From Frankia sp. (GTDB lineage: Bacteria; Actinomycetota; Actinomycetes; Frankiales; Frankiaceae), in assembly GCA_019689615.1 (NCBI GenBank), contig JADGHD010000323.1:1-6045 (forward strand): a DNA stretch of 6,045 bases. Reading direction: 5' to 3'. Below, piece after piece: positions 1 through 6,000 of this stretch (within the stretch, counting starts at the first letter, position 1; every line of letters starts with the position of its first letter). The position numbers were made by a program, and so were the translations under genes. Below the pieces are notes generated by a model. It worked only from the letters and a program-made list of their open reading frames with translations, had not been told where the DNA came from and did not search any database.

Positions 1-1698
1 CCCCGCGCCCTCGCCGTCGGCCCGCCCGGGTTCCGGGCCGACCTGCGCGACCCCCGCAACCACCTGATCGCCGCCGGCGCCGTGGCCGCGGTCGCCGGCG
101 GCGTGGCGGTCCTGCTCGCGCCGTCGTCCGCCCGTGGCGGCGTCGGGGCCGCCGTCCTCGTCGCCCTGGCAGCGGCCGGGGCGCTCGCCCTGCTCGCGGC
201 CCGGCGGGAGGCGGCGGCCCGCCGGCTGCGCGCCGAGGTCGCCGCGCTGCGGGCGGAGGCTGACCGGCGGGCGGGCGTGGTCGCCCAGCTCGCCGATGAC
301 ACCCTGCCGAAGGTGGTCGCCCGGCTGCGCGACGGCCTGTCGGTCGACGAGGTGCTCGCCGACGCCCTCGCGCAGACGCCGCTGGCCGGGCCGGCGGAGC
401 AGCGGATCGTGCGCCTGGCGGTGGAGGAGGTGGGCCGGGGCGAGCGGATGCGGGCGGCGGCGATGGCCGCCTGCGCGAACGCCGCCGGCCGGATGCAGGC
501 GCTGGCCACCAGCATGCTGGCCGACCTGCGGGAGATGGAGGACCGACACGGCGAGGAGGTGCTCGGCGACCTGCTGCGCCTCGACCACGCCACCGCCCAG
601 GCCGGCCGGCTCGCCGACTCGATCGCGGTGCTCACCGGTGCCCGCAGCGGCCGGCGCTGGACCAGACCGATCGTGATGGAGAGCATCCTGCGCGGCGCGG
701 TCGGCCGGATCAGCGCCTTCCAGCGGGTGCGCCTGCACAGCACCAGCACCGTCGCGGTCGCCGGCTACGCGGCCGAGGGCGTCATGCACGCGCTCGCCGA
801 GCTGATGGACAACGCCACCAGCTTCTCCCCGCCGTCGGAGGAAGTGCACGTCTACGTCGAGGAGGTCCAGGCGGGGGTCGTCGTCACGATCGAGGACGGC
901 GGGCTGGTGATGAGCCCGGCCGCGCTGCGCCGCGCGGAGCGCACCGTCTCGGCCGAGCAGCTCGACCTGACCACCCTGTCCGGGACCCGGCTGGGGCTGG
1001 CGGTCGTCGGCGTGCTGGCCCGCCGGTACGGGCTGACCGTGTCGTTCCGGCCGTCCTCGCGGGGCGGCACCGGCGCCATCGTGATCATCCCGCGCCAGCT
1101 GATCACGCAGCCCAGGCCGGAGCCCCCGCCCCCGCTGCCGGAGCCACCCGCGCGGCCAGCCGACCAGCCGGACGACGACGCCACCGGCTCCGACCACGCC
1201 GGCCGGGGCACCGGGGGGAGCGGGCCAGGCCGGCCGAGCAGCGAGATCGCCGGACCGGCCACGCCCGCCGCCGGTGGGACCCGGGGCGACGCCGCTGCGG
1301 CCGCGTCGGCGACGGCCGCGCCGGCCAGCCCGGCGCCGGCCCGCCCCCTGCCCAAGCGGCAGCGCGGGCAGACGCTCGGCGCCTCCGGGCGGCCGCTGGG
1401 GACCGGCCCGGCCCGCGCCGCGGGCACGCCGGCCGGGACCACGGCCGGGGGGACCGCGGCGACCGGCACGCCGACGACGGCTGGCGCGGCCAGCACCGTG
1501 CGGCCCAGACGCAGCCCGTCGGCTGCCGGCGCCCGGTTCAGCGCGTTCCAGCAGGCCACGGCCCGGCTCCGGGCCGCGAGCGCGCCCAGCCCCGCCGGGT
1601 CGGCGCCGCCGGCGGGCGAGCCCAGCCCCGGCGGGCCGGCAGGGCCGGACGGGCCGGACGGGACGGACGCGCCCGGGGCCAGCGCGGGGCCGCGATGA
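1..1698 (+). CDS. cvnA: CvnA: conservon membrane histidine-kinase-like ATPase, probably 5'-partial
   Basis: Membrane-bound sensor/ATPase of a conservon, expected to recruit CvnB-D at the inner face of the membrane. The frame is open from base 1. The only visible start, GTG at 82, lies inside the first hydrophobic segment and has no Shine-Dalgarno sequence, so the true start is probably upstream of the window. Counting codons from base 1: hydrophobic segments at about 22-40 and 48-67, joined by only about 7 residues; a charged, coiled-coil-like stretch at 68-95; an H-box-like LDH at 194-196; a GHKL ATPase domain at about 255-368. That domain has an N-box (ELMDNA, N271), a G1 box EDGGLVM (D299; the last Gly of DxGxG is Val303) and a G2 box GTRLGL (328-333). 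Residues from about 370 to 565 are a Pro/Ala/Gly/Thr-rich, probably disordered tail. There is no extracellular sensor domain. Whether it autophosphorylates is unknown. The family call is firm; the start is not. Confidence 0.9.
   Translation, partial: PRALAVGPPGFRADLRDPRNHLIAAGAVAAVAGGVAVLLAPSSARGGVGAAVLVALAAAGALALLAARREAAARRLRAEVAALRAEADRRAGVVAQLADDTLPKVVARLRDGLSVDEVLADALAQTPLAGPAEQRIVRLAVEEVGRGERMRAAAMAACANAAGRMQALATSMLADLREMEDRHGEEVLGDLLRLDHATAQAGRLADSIAVLTGARSGRRWTRPIVMESILRGAVGRISAFQRVRLHSTSTVAVAGYAAEGVMHALAELMDNATSFSPPSEEVHVYVEEVQAGVVVTIEDGGLVMSPAALRRAERTVSAEQLDLTTLSGTRLGLAVVGVLARRYGLTVSFRPSSRGGTGAIVIIPRQLITQPRPEPPPPLPEPPARPADQPDDDATGSDHAGRGTGGSGPGRPSSEIAGPATPAAGGTRGDAAAAASATAAPASPAPARPLPKRQRGQTLGASGRPLGTGPARAAGTPAGTTAGGTAATGTPTTAGAASTVRPRRSPSAAGARFSAFQQATARLRAASAPSPAGSAPPAGEPSPGGPAGPDGPDGTDAPGASAGPR
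1642..1668 (+). repeat. Three tandem 9-nt units encoding GPD-GPD-GTD
   Basis: Three adjacent copies of a 9-nt unit: GGGCCGGAC twice, then GGGACGGAC. They are in frame with cvnA and encode Gly-Pro-Asp, Gly-Pro-Asp, Gly-Thr-Asp, within a collagen-like G-x-y stretch at the end of the disordered tail. Because the unit is a multiple of three, copy-number change by slippage would alter tail length without a frameshift. That consequence is inference; the repeat itself is read directly. Confidence 0.75.
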
Positions 1699-1805
1699 GC
1701 GACGGCGCTGCGCCGCGCCCCCTCGGACTGGACAACGACGGATTGGAGGAAGGGGCCGCCCGGCGGAGGCCGAAGCACCCGGGCCCTGGTCCCGACACCC
1801 GATGA
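1695..1805 (+). CDS. Candidate 36-residue mini-ORF coupling cvnA to cvnB
   Basis: An open frame of 36 codons plus stop fills the apparent gap between cvnA and cvnB exactly. Its ATG (1695-1697) overlaps the cvnA stop TGA (1696-1698) as ATGA. Its own TGA (1803-1805) overlaps the cvnB ATG (1802-1804), again as ATGA. The predicted peptide begins MSDGAAPRPLGLDNDG, has an acidic centre (LEEG), a basic patch (ARRRPK) and a Pro/Gly-rich end, with no hydrophobic segment or family I recognise. No strong Shine-Dalgarno precedes it (only a GGGG run at 1686-1689), so expression would rely on ribosomes finishing cvnA. It may be a real peptide, a device that carries ribosomes to cvnB, or chance: ATGA overlaps arise easily, although one at each end is less expected. 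Too short for homology by eye. Confidence 0.45.
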   Translation: MSDGAAPRPLGLDNDGLEEGAARRRPKHPGPGPDTR

Positions 1806-2224
1806 CCAAGAACAACGACCGCGAGCTCGACTGGCTGCTGGAGAGCCTGCTCCAGCGGACGCCTGGCGCCCGGCACGCGCTCGTGCTCTCCCGGGACGGC
1901 CTCAAGCTGTGCCGGACGTCCGGGCTTTCGGTGGACCAGGCCGACCAGCTGTCCGCCATCGCCTCGGGCATCCAGAGCCTGGCCCACGGCGCCTCGGCCG
2001 AGTTCGGCGACGGCACCGGCGGGGTGCGCCAGTCGATGACCGAGTTCCACGGTGGCCTGCTGTTCATCGTCGAGGCCGGGGAGGGCGCCCACCTGGCGGT
2101 CATCGCCAACGAGGACGCCGATGCCGGCGTGATTGGCCACAACATGAACGAACTGGTCGAGCAGATCGGCGAGTACCTGAGTTCGCCGGCCCGGGCCCCG
2201 CGCTCCCCGGTGGCCTCGGCATGA
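1802..2224 (+). CDS. cvnB: CvnB: Roadblock/LC7-domain protein
   Basis: A 140-residue Roadblock/LC7 (dynein light chain) family protein. In conservons CvnB is a cytoplasmic adaptor, by analogy with Roadblock proteins that bind Ras-like GTPases such as MglA. The domain occupies about residues 6-122: a first helix (ELDWLLESLLQRTPGARHAL), the strand-turn VLSRDGLKL, a long central helix (DQADQLSAIASGIQSLA), a strand pair around the GGLLFIVEAG segment, then AHLAVIANEDADAG and a closing helix (NMNELVEQIGEYL). Length and layout fit the family. ATG 1802 is chosen because the domain begins just after it and no other usual start codon lies in frame back to the cvnA stop, although the frame stays open. 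No Shine-Dalgarno lies at the usual distance; GGAGG motifs at 1745-1749 and 1765-1769 are too far upstream. Translation is therefore probably coupled to the upstream frame, whose stop overlaps this ATG. The 3' end overlaps cvnC by ATGA. Confidence 0.93.
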   Translation: MTKNNDRELDWLLESLLQRTPGARHALVLSRDGLKLCRTSGLSVDQADQLSAIASGIQSLAHGASAEFGDGTGGVRQSMTEFHGGLLFIVEAGEGAHLAVIANEDADAGVIGHNMNELVEQIGEYLSSPARAPRSPVASA

Positions 2225-2595
2225 GCCGCGAGGCGATCGACCGGGAGACCCCGGACCGGCTCTACACGATCACCGGCGGCCGCAGCCGCGCGCACACCGA
2301 CGTGTTCGACCTGGTCACGCTGGTCGTCGCGGAGAGCGAGCCGACGCCGGGCATGCAGTCGGAGCACACCCGGATCCTGCGGATGTGCCGCGCTCCCCGG
2401 GCGGTCGTCGAGATCTCCGCCGCGCTGCGCCTGCCGATCAGCGTCACCCGGATCCTGCTGTGCGACCTGCTGGACGCCGGCCGGATCACCGTGCGCCAGC
2501 CCACCCGGTCCGCCGGCGCCCAGGAGTCGCTTGGCCTGCCGTTCGCCCACCCGGACGTGCTGAAGGAGGTGCTCGTTGGGCTCCGCCAGCTCTAG
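2221..2595 (+). CDS. cvnC: CvnC: DUF742 protein
   Basis: A 124-residue DUF742 protein, the third conservon component. The family hallmarks are present: the N-terminal motif RLYTITGGRSRAH (about residues 13-25), then EHTRILRMCRAPRAVVEISA (about 48-67), then the helix-turn-helix-like core LRLPISVTRILLCDLLDAG (about 69-87) followed by the strand RITVRQP. The C-terminal part looks like a small winged helix, but conservon CvnC proteins are regarded as members of the CvnA-D protein complex rather than proven DNA-binding regulators. The biochemical role is unknown. ATG 2221 overlaps the cvnB stop by ATGA, so translation is probably coupled. The last 20 nt overlap the start of cvnD and also carry the cvnD ribosome-binding site. 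No truncation or unusual residue seen. Confidence 0.93.
   Translation: MSREAIDRETPDRLYTITGGRSRAHTDVFDLVTLVVAESEPTPGMQSEHTRILRMCRAPRAVVEISAALRLPISVTRILLCDLLDAGRITVRQPTRSAGAQESLGLPFAHPDVLKEVLVGLRQL
2562..2570 (+). promoter_or_regulatory. Shine-Dalgarno site for cvnD (supports TTG start)
   Basis: GAAGGAGGT lies inside the last codons of cvnC, 5 nt before TTG 2576. It is the best ribosome-binding match in the window. The only other start candidate in frame before the P-loop is a GTG inside the first strand (VKIVIVGG), which is too late. The site therefore fixes the cvnD start at TTG. Confidence 0.8.
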
Positions 2596-3229
2596 CCCCG
2601 GCCGCCCGGCGGCGGCCGAGGAGCCTGAGCCGGAGGTCGCCCCGCTTCGGTCGACGGTCCGGGAAGGCGTAAAGATCGTGATCGTCGGCGGGTTCGGCGT
2701 CGGCAAGACCACGATGGTCCGCTCGGTCAGCGAGATCCGCCCGCTGTCGACCGAAGAGGTGATGACGGAGGCCGGCGTCGGGATCGACGACGTCGCCGGC
2801 GTCCGCGGCAAGAACACCACGACCGTCGCCTTCGACTTCGGCCGGATCAGCCTCGACGAGCACCTCGTGCTCTACCTGTTCGGCGCGCCGGGACAGGAGC
2901 GGTTCTGGTTCCTGTGGGACCGGCTGTTCGCCGGCACCCTGGGCGCGGTCGTGCTCCTGGACACCCGCCGGGTCGAGGACTCCTGGTACGCGATCGACCG
3001 GCTCGAGCACCACAACATGCCCTTCGTCGTCGCCCGCAACAACTTCGGCCAGCCGACGCACACGCTGGAGGAGGTCCGCGACGCCCTGTCGCTCGACCCC
3101 GGCGTGCCGCTCGTCGACTGCGACGCCCGCCGCCGCGAGTCCAGCCGGGACGTGCTGATCACGCTGGTCCAGCACGTGTACGCGCTGTCGTCCGCGGCCT
3201 ACGGCGCGATGGCGGGCGCCGCCTCATGA
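2576..3229 (+). CDS. cvnD: CvnD: small Ras/MglA-like GTPase of the conservon
   Basis: A 217-residue P-loop GTPase, expected to be the nucleotide-dependent switch of the conservon, working with CvnB and CvnC under membrane-anchored CvnA. After a Pro/Glu-rich leader (residues 1-30) come strand VKIVIVG and the P-loop GGFGVGKTT (38-46, K44). The switch I region is around TTT (81-83). The Walker B/G3 region is FGAPGQERFWF (102-112), in which the Asp of DxxGQ is Gly103. Next come VVLLDTRRVEDSW (125-137), a G4-equivalent ARNNFG (153-158) lacking a clear NKxD, and a G5-like DARRRESS. Family members commonly read FGTPGQ and VNxF(D/G) at these places, so most deviations are family traits rather than decay. 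It starts at TTG behind a strong Shine-Dalgarno, overlaps cvnC by 20 nt and overlaps cvnE by ATGA. Confidence 0.93.
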   Translation: MGSASSSPGRPAAAEEPEPEVAPLRSTVREGVKIVIVGGFGVGKTTMVRSVSEIRPLSTEEVMTEAGVGIDDVAGVRGKNTTTVAFDFGRISLDEHLVLYLFGAPGQERFWFLWDRLFAGTLGAVVLLDTRRVEDSWYAIDRLEHHNMPFVVARNNFGQPTHTLEEVRDALSLDPGVPLVDCDARRRESSRDVLITLVQHVYALSSAAYGAMAGAAS

Positions 3230-4482
3230 GCGAGCTGACCGCGCCGACGCGGCTGTCGGCTGCTGACTTCGCCAGCCGTTTCCCGGCGCACGTCGGCGCC
3301 GCCCGGTTGTTCGGTGAGGCGTTCCACGCGGACCCCCACGGGCTCTACCGCGCGCTGCGGGCCCGCCACGGCGGTGTGGCGCCGGTCCTGCTGGAAGGCG
3401 GCCTCCCGGCCTGGATCATCCTGGGCTACCGGGAGTACCACTACGTCTGCAGCCACCCGGAGCTGTTTGTCCGTGACTCCCGCCTCTGGAACGCCTGGGA
3501 CCTGGTGTCGCCGGACTGGCCGGTGCTGCCGATGCTCATCGAGCGGGACACGGTGTGGTGGTTCGAGGGCGCCGAGCACGAGCGGCGCTCCGAGGTGCTG
3601 CACGACGCGCTCGGCGTCGTCGACCGGTTCGAGCTGCGCGGGCGCTGCGAGCGGATCGCGGACCGGCTGATCGACGACTTCGTCGCGACCGGCGAGGCGG
3701 ACCTCATCAGCCAGTTCGCCGAGCCCATGCCGATCCTCGCGCTGGCCGCCCTGCTGGAGATCCCGTCCGCGGACGTCCCGGACGTTGCCCGCGACATGAA
3801 CGCCACGCTCGACCAGGGCGAGGACGCCCAGGACGCGTACCTGCGGATGCGGGCGACGCTCGGCCGGCTGGCCGCCCGCCGCCGGGAAAGCCCCGGCTTC
3901 GGCGTGCTGTCCCGGCTCGCGCTGTCGGCGGCCGGGCTGTCCGACGAGGCGCTGCTCGACGAGTTCCTCACCATGTTCAACTTCGGCCATCAGGCCGTGG
4001 GCAACTGGATCGGCAACACGCTGCGGCTGATGCTGTGTGACCCCCGGTTCACGACGACGCTGGCCGGCGGCCGCAGCAGCGTCGCCCAGGCGATGGAGGC
4101 GGTTCTGTGGGAGGACCCGCCCGACCAGAACATCTCCGGCCGCTGGGTCGTCCGGACCAGCCACATCAGCGGCCAGCGGGTCGAGGCCGGCGACATGCTG
4201 GTGCTGTCGGTGGCGGCCGCCAACGCCGACCCGCAGATCCGCCCGGCCGCCGCCGTCGGTGCCAGCGGCAACCAGGCGCACATGGCCTTCGGCCACGGCA
4301 ACCACCGCTGCCCGTACCCAGCGCAGGAAATCGGCGAGGTCATCGCGCGGACCGCCGTCGAGGTGCTGCTCGACCGGCTGCCGGACGTCACCCTCGCCGT
4401 GGCGCCCGAGGAGCTGGTATGGCGGCCAGCGGTGTGGGTCCGCGGGCTCGCGGCGCTGCCGGTCGTGTTCACGCCGGCCTGA
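3226..4482 (+). CDS. cvnE: CvnE: conservon-associated cytochrome P450 lacking ExxR
   Basis: A 418-residue cytochrome P450, soluble and of normal bacterial length. The haem-binding loop is FGHGNHRC (355-362) with Cys362 as thiolate ligand; the family Gly two residues after Cys is Tyr364. Two hallmarks are altered. The I-helix reads NFGHQAVGNWIGN, placing Gln256-Ala257 where the usual acid-Thr pair for O2 activation sits. The K-helix reads EAVLW (291-295), so Leu294 replaces the Arg of ExxR. The following meander, DPPDQNISGRWVVRTSHI, is otherwise P450-like. Loss of ExxR is established for the CYP157 family found in S. coelicolor conservons, so this is probably CYP157-like; the family number is not assignable by eye. 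It may be a divergent oxygenase or a haem/ligand-sensing partner. No ferredoxin or reductase gene is adjacent. ATG 3226 overlaps the cvnD stop by ATGA, so it is translated as part of the operon. Confidence 0.93.
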   Translation: MSELTAPTRLSAADFASRFPAHVGAARLFGEAFHADPHGLYRALRARHGGVAPVLLEGGLPAWIILGYREYHYVCSHPELFVRDSRLWNAWDLVSPDWPVLPMLIERDTVWWFEGAEHERRSEVLHDALGVVDRFELRGRCERIADRLIDDFVATGEADLISQFAEPMPILALAALLEIPSADVPDVARDMNATLDQGEDAQDAYLRMRATLGRLAARRRESPGFGVLSRLALSAAGLSDEALLDEFLTMFNFGHQAVGNWIGNTLRLMLCDPRFTTTLAGGRSSVAQAMEAVLWEDPPDQNISGRWVVRTSHISGQRVEAGDMLVLSVAAANADPQIRPAAAVGASGNQAHMAFGHGNHRCPYPAQEIGEVIARTAVEVLLDRLPDVTLAVAPEELVWRPAVWVRGLAALPVVFTPA

Positions 4483-4491
4483 CCAGTCAGG
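4478..4491 (+). repeat. Inverted repeat over the cvnE stop codon
   Basis: CCTGAC and GTCAGG are separated by two bases, and the cvnE TGA (4480-4482) sits in the left arm. As RNA it could form about a 5-bp stem with a CCAG loop. It is small, and could equally be a protein-binding dyad or chance. No T-run follows. Confidence 0.35.
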
Positions 4492-4507
4492 ACAACTCGG
4501 ACCGCAC

Positions 4508-4550
4508 GGGACCGTCGGTTGCGGCGGGACTGACCGGGCATGTGGGTCCC
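4508..4550 (+). terminator. Possible weak terminator hairpin after cvnE
   Basis: GGGACC (4508-4513) can pair with GGTCCC (4545-4550). Inside it, GTCGGT (4514-4519) pairs with ACTGAC (4529-4534) with one G-U wobble. The structure is interrupted by a 10-nt bulge at 4535-4544 and has no T-tract. It sits where the conservon transcript should end, 25 nt past the cvnE stop, but stability is only estimated by eye. Confidence 0.25.
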
Positions 4551-4564
4551 CGCTGACGGGCCGA

Positions 4565-4590
4565 CCAAAACCTTACGTTAGTGTCGACTT
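4565..4590 (+). promoter_or_regulatory. A/T-rich patch, possible promoter for the acyltransferase
   Basis: This short stretch stands out in an otherwise G/C-saturated sequence. It contains two hexamers of the TAnnnT type expected for an actinobacterial -10 element: TACGTT (4574-4579) and TAGTGT (4579-4584). The nearest -35-like hexamer, CTGACG (4553-4558), sits 15 or 20 nt upstream, neither spacing ideal. Start sites would fall near 4590, leaving a leader of about 60 nt before GTG 4649. The location between two functionally different genes supports a promoter; the hexamers alone do not prove one. Confidence 0.3.
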
Positions 4591-4639
4591 CCTGGGGGAA
4601 GTGCCGAGCCCACCCAAATCCCACGCAGCCCACGCCGAC

Positions 4640-4643
4640 GGAG
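4640..4643 (+). promoter_or_regulatory. Ribosome-binding site choosing GTG 4649
   Basis: GGAG sits 5 nt before GTG 4649, the best Shine-Dalgarno/start pairing ahead of the acyltransferase core. The rival GTG 4601 has a G-rich run directly touching it, too close for good spacing. GTG 4661 has no comparable site. Confidence 0.5.
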
Positions 4644-4648
4644 ACTTA

Positions 4649-5953
4649 GTGACCTGGTCTGTGCCTCCTCGACCGATCTCCCGCCCGCCGAGGGGCATCG
4701 ACCCAGACACGCTGCCCCTGCAGGTCCGGGTGCGTCCGCCCGCCCCGCGCCGGCCGGCGGCGGACCGGCGCGCGCAGCGCGCGCGGCCACCGGACGGGCT
4801 CAACCTCCAGCTGCCGACGCTCACCGGGCTACGCGGCATCGCCGCGCTGATGGTGTTCACCCGGCACATCTACGTCGACGTCGAGGCGTTCATCCCGGCG
4901 CTGGCCATCCTCGGCGACATCGGCTACGCCGGGGTGACCTTCTTCTTCATCCTCTCCGGCTATGTGCTCGCCTGGTCGACCGGGGGCAGCGCCGACGCGA
5001 CCTTCTGGTGGCGGCGGTTCGCCCGGGTCTACCCGCTGTACTTCCTCGCCGTCTGGATCTGGCTCGCCCTGGCCTGGCACTTCGACATGTTCGGGGAGTT
5101 CGGCTCGCAGGTGATTTCGATCGTGCCCAGCCTGCTGCTGGTCCAGGCCTGGGTGCCGGACCAGTCGATCTACTTCGGCTGGGGCGGCGCCGTGCTGTGG
5201 TCGCTGTCCTGCGAGGCGTTCTTCTACCTGATGTTCCCGGTGATCTACCGGATGCTGGCCTACCGGGACACCCGCGGCCGGCTGACGGTCGCTGCCGCGG
5301 TCATCGTCCCGACGATGCTGGTCGCGGTGCCGGCGAGCTTCGCCGGCTCGCGCTACGACCTGGCCGTCTACGCCAACCCGGGGATCCGGATCGGCGAGTT
5401 CGTGCTCGGCGTGGCGCTCGGCCTGATCGCCCGCGAGGGGATCCGCGGCAGCCGGCGGCTGCGCCAGTCGCTGCTGCTGGTCGCGATCGTGCCGGCGGCC
5501 GTCGCCGTGCTCATCGGCGCCGAGCACGGCCACCGGCAGGGCCTGATCGACACCATCATGATCCCGACGTTCGCATCCCTGATCTTCCTCGCCGGTACCC
5601 GGGAGGCCGACCGCGGCGCGATCCCGGTGTTCGGCAGCTGGCCGGTGGTCTACTTCGGCGAGATCTCGTACGCGTTCTACCTGGTCCACCCGGCGGCGTT
5701 GACGATCGCGGTCCAGCTCGGCTGGTTCGACGTGCTGACGGCCGGCGAGGCGGCGCTGGCGCTGCTGGCGGGGCTCGCGCTGGCCACCGTGCTGGCCGCG
5801 TTCCTGCACCACACCGTCGAGGTGCCGGCCCGCAGGATGCTGATGCGCCGCCAGCCGGAGGGCAGGGCCCGCGGCGCCCGCCGCCAGCGCCGCACGATCC
5901 CCTTCGTGCCGTGGCGGGCCCCGGCCCAGGCCAGCCTGCAGCCGATGGCGTAG
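4649..5953 (+). CDS. Integral-membrane acyltransferase, acyltransferase 3 (OafA/YrhL) family
   Basis: A 434-residue membrane enzyme of the family that O-acylates (often acetylates) sugars, surface polysaccharides, lipids or secondary metabolites at the cell membrane. From GTG 4649, a Pro/Arg-rich cytoplasmic leader (residues 1-55) precedes the family signature LTGLRGIAALMVFTRH (R62, and His73, the expected catalytic histidine). Then come GVTFFFILSGYVLAW (95-109), WRRFARVYPLY (121-131), WSLSCEAFFYLMFP (184-197, E189), GEISYAFYLVHP (337-348) and the closing VEVPARR (390-396). About 10-11 hydrophobic segments are visible, then a basic tail of about 38 residues. No SGNH hydrolase domain is fused to it. 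The substrate cannot be told: no glycosyltransferase or biosynthetic cluster lies in the window. A separate promoter seems likely after a 166-nt gap. The start could also be GTG 4601 or 4661; the family call is firm. Confidence 0.9.
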   Translation: MTWSVPPRPISRPPRGIDPDTLPLQVRVRPPAPRRPAADRRAQRARPPDGLNLQLPTLTGLRGIAALMVFTRHIYVDVEAFIPALAILGDIGYAGVTFFFILSGYVLAWSTGGSADATFWWRRFARVYPLYFLAVWIWLALAWHFDMFGEFGSQVISIVPSLLLVQAWVPDQSIYFGWGGAVLWSLSCEAFFYLMFPVIYRMLAYRDTRGRLTVAAAVIVPTMLVAVPASFAGSRYDLAVYANPGIRIGEFVLGVALGLIAREGIRGSRRLRQSLLLVAIVPAAVAVLIGAEHGHRQGLIDTIMIPTFASLIFLAGTREADRGAIPVFGSWPVVYFGEISYAFYLVHPAALTIAVQLGWFDVLTAGEAALALLAGLALATVLAAFLHHTVEVPARRMLMRRQPEGRARGARRQRRTIPFVPWRAPAQASLQPMA

Positions 5954-5956
5954 CCC

Positions 5957-5989
5957 CCGGGCCGCCCCGCTGGCGGGTACGCGGCCCGG
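5957..5989 (+). terminator. Strong GC hairpin after the acyltransferase
   Basis: CCGGGCCGC (5957-5965) is perfectly complementary to GCGGCCCGG (5981-5989). Inside, CCCG (5966-5969) pairs with CGGG (5974-5977) around a CTGG tetraloop, leaving a 3-nt bulge (TAC, 5978-5980). It begins 4 nt after the stop codon. There is no T-run, as is common for candidate terminators in high-GC actinobacteria, so it may terminate transcription or only protect the 3' end of the mRNA. Confidence 0.5.
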
Positions 5990-6000
5990 CCGGGTCGGGG

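Noticed and set aside
852..1778. Long open frame on the minus strand opposite cvnA, and similar long minus-strand frames opposite cvnE (3199-4305) and the acyltransferase (4829-5812)
   Set aside because: These are antisense shadows of high-GC coding sequence. Their products are low-complexity Arg/Ala/Gly/Pro-rich with no recognisable domain, and the opposite strand encodes clear protein families.
1274..1801. Upstream extension of the cvnB frame to 1274
   Set aside because: The extension reads as Arg/Pro-rich nonsense overlapping cvnA; the Roadblock domain begins directly after ATG 1802.
1686..1805. Programmed -1 frameshift joining cvnA to the mini-ORF
   Set aside because: The frames have the right relation, but I see no convincing slippery heptamer followed by a strong structure at the cvnA stop. 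ATGA re-initiation is the simpler reading.
2914..3225. Upstream extension of the cvnE frame into cvnD
   Set aside because: The extension is an Arg/Pro-rich shadow of the GTPase gene; ATG 3226 with the ATGA overlap is the natural start.
4037..4648. Upstream extension of the acyltransferase frame into cvnE
   Set aside because: The frame is open only because of base composition; the translated extension is low-complexity and overlaps the P450 haem region, and the acyltransferase family core begins near residue 57 of the chosen start.
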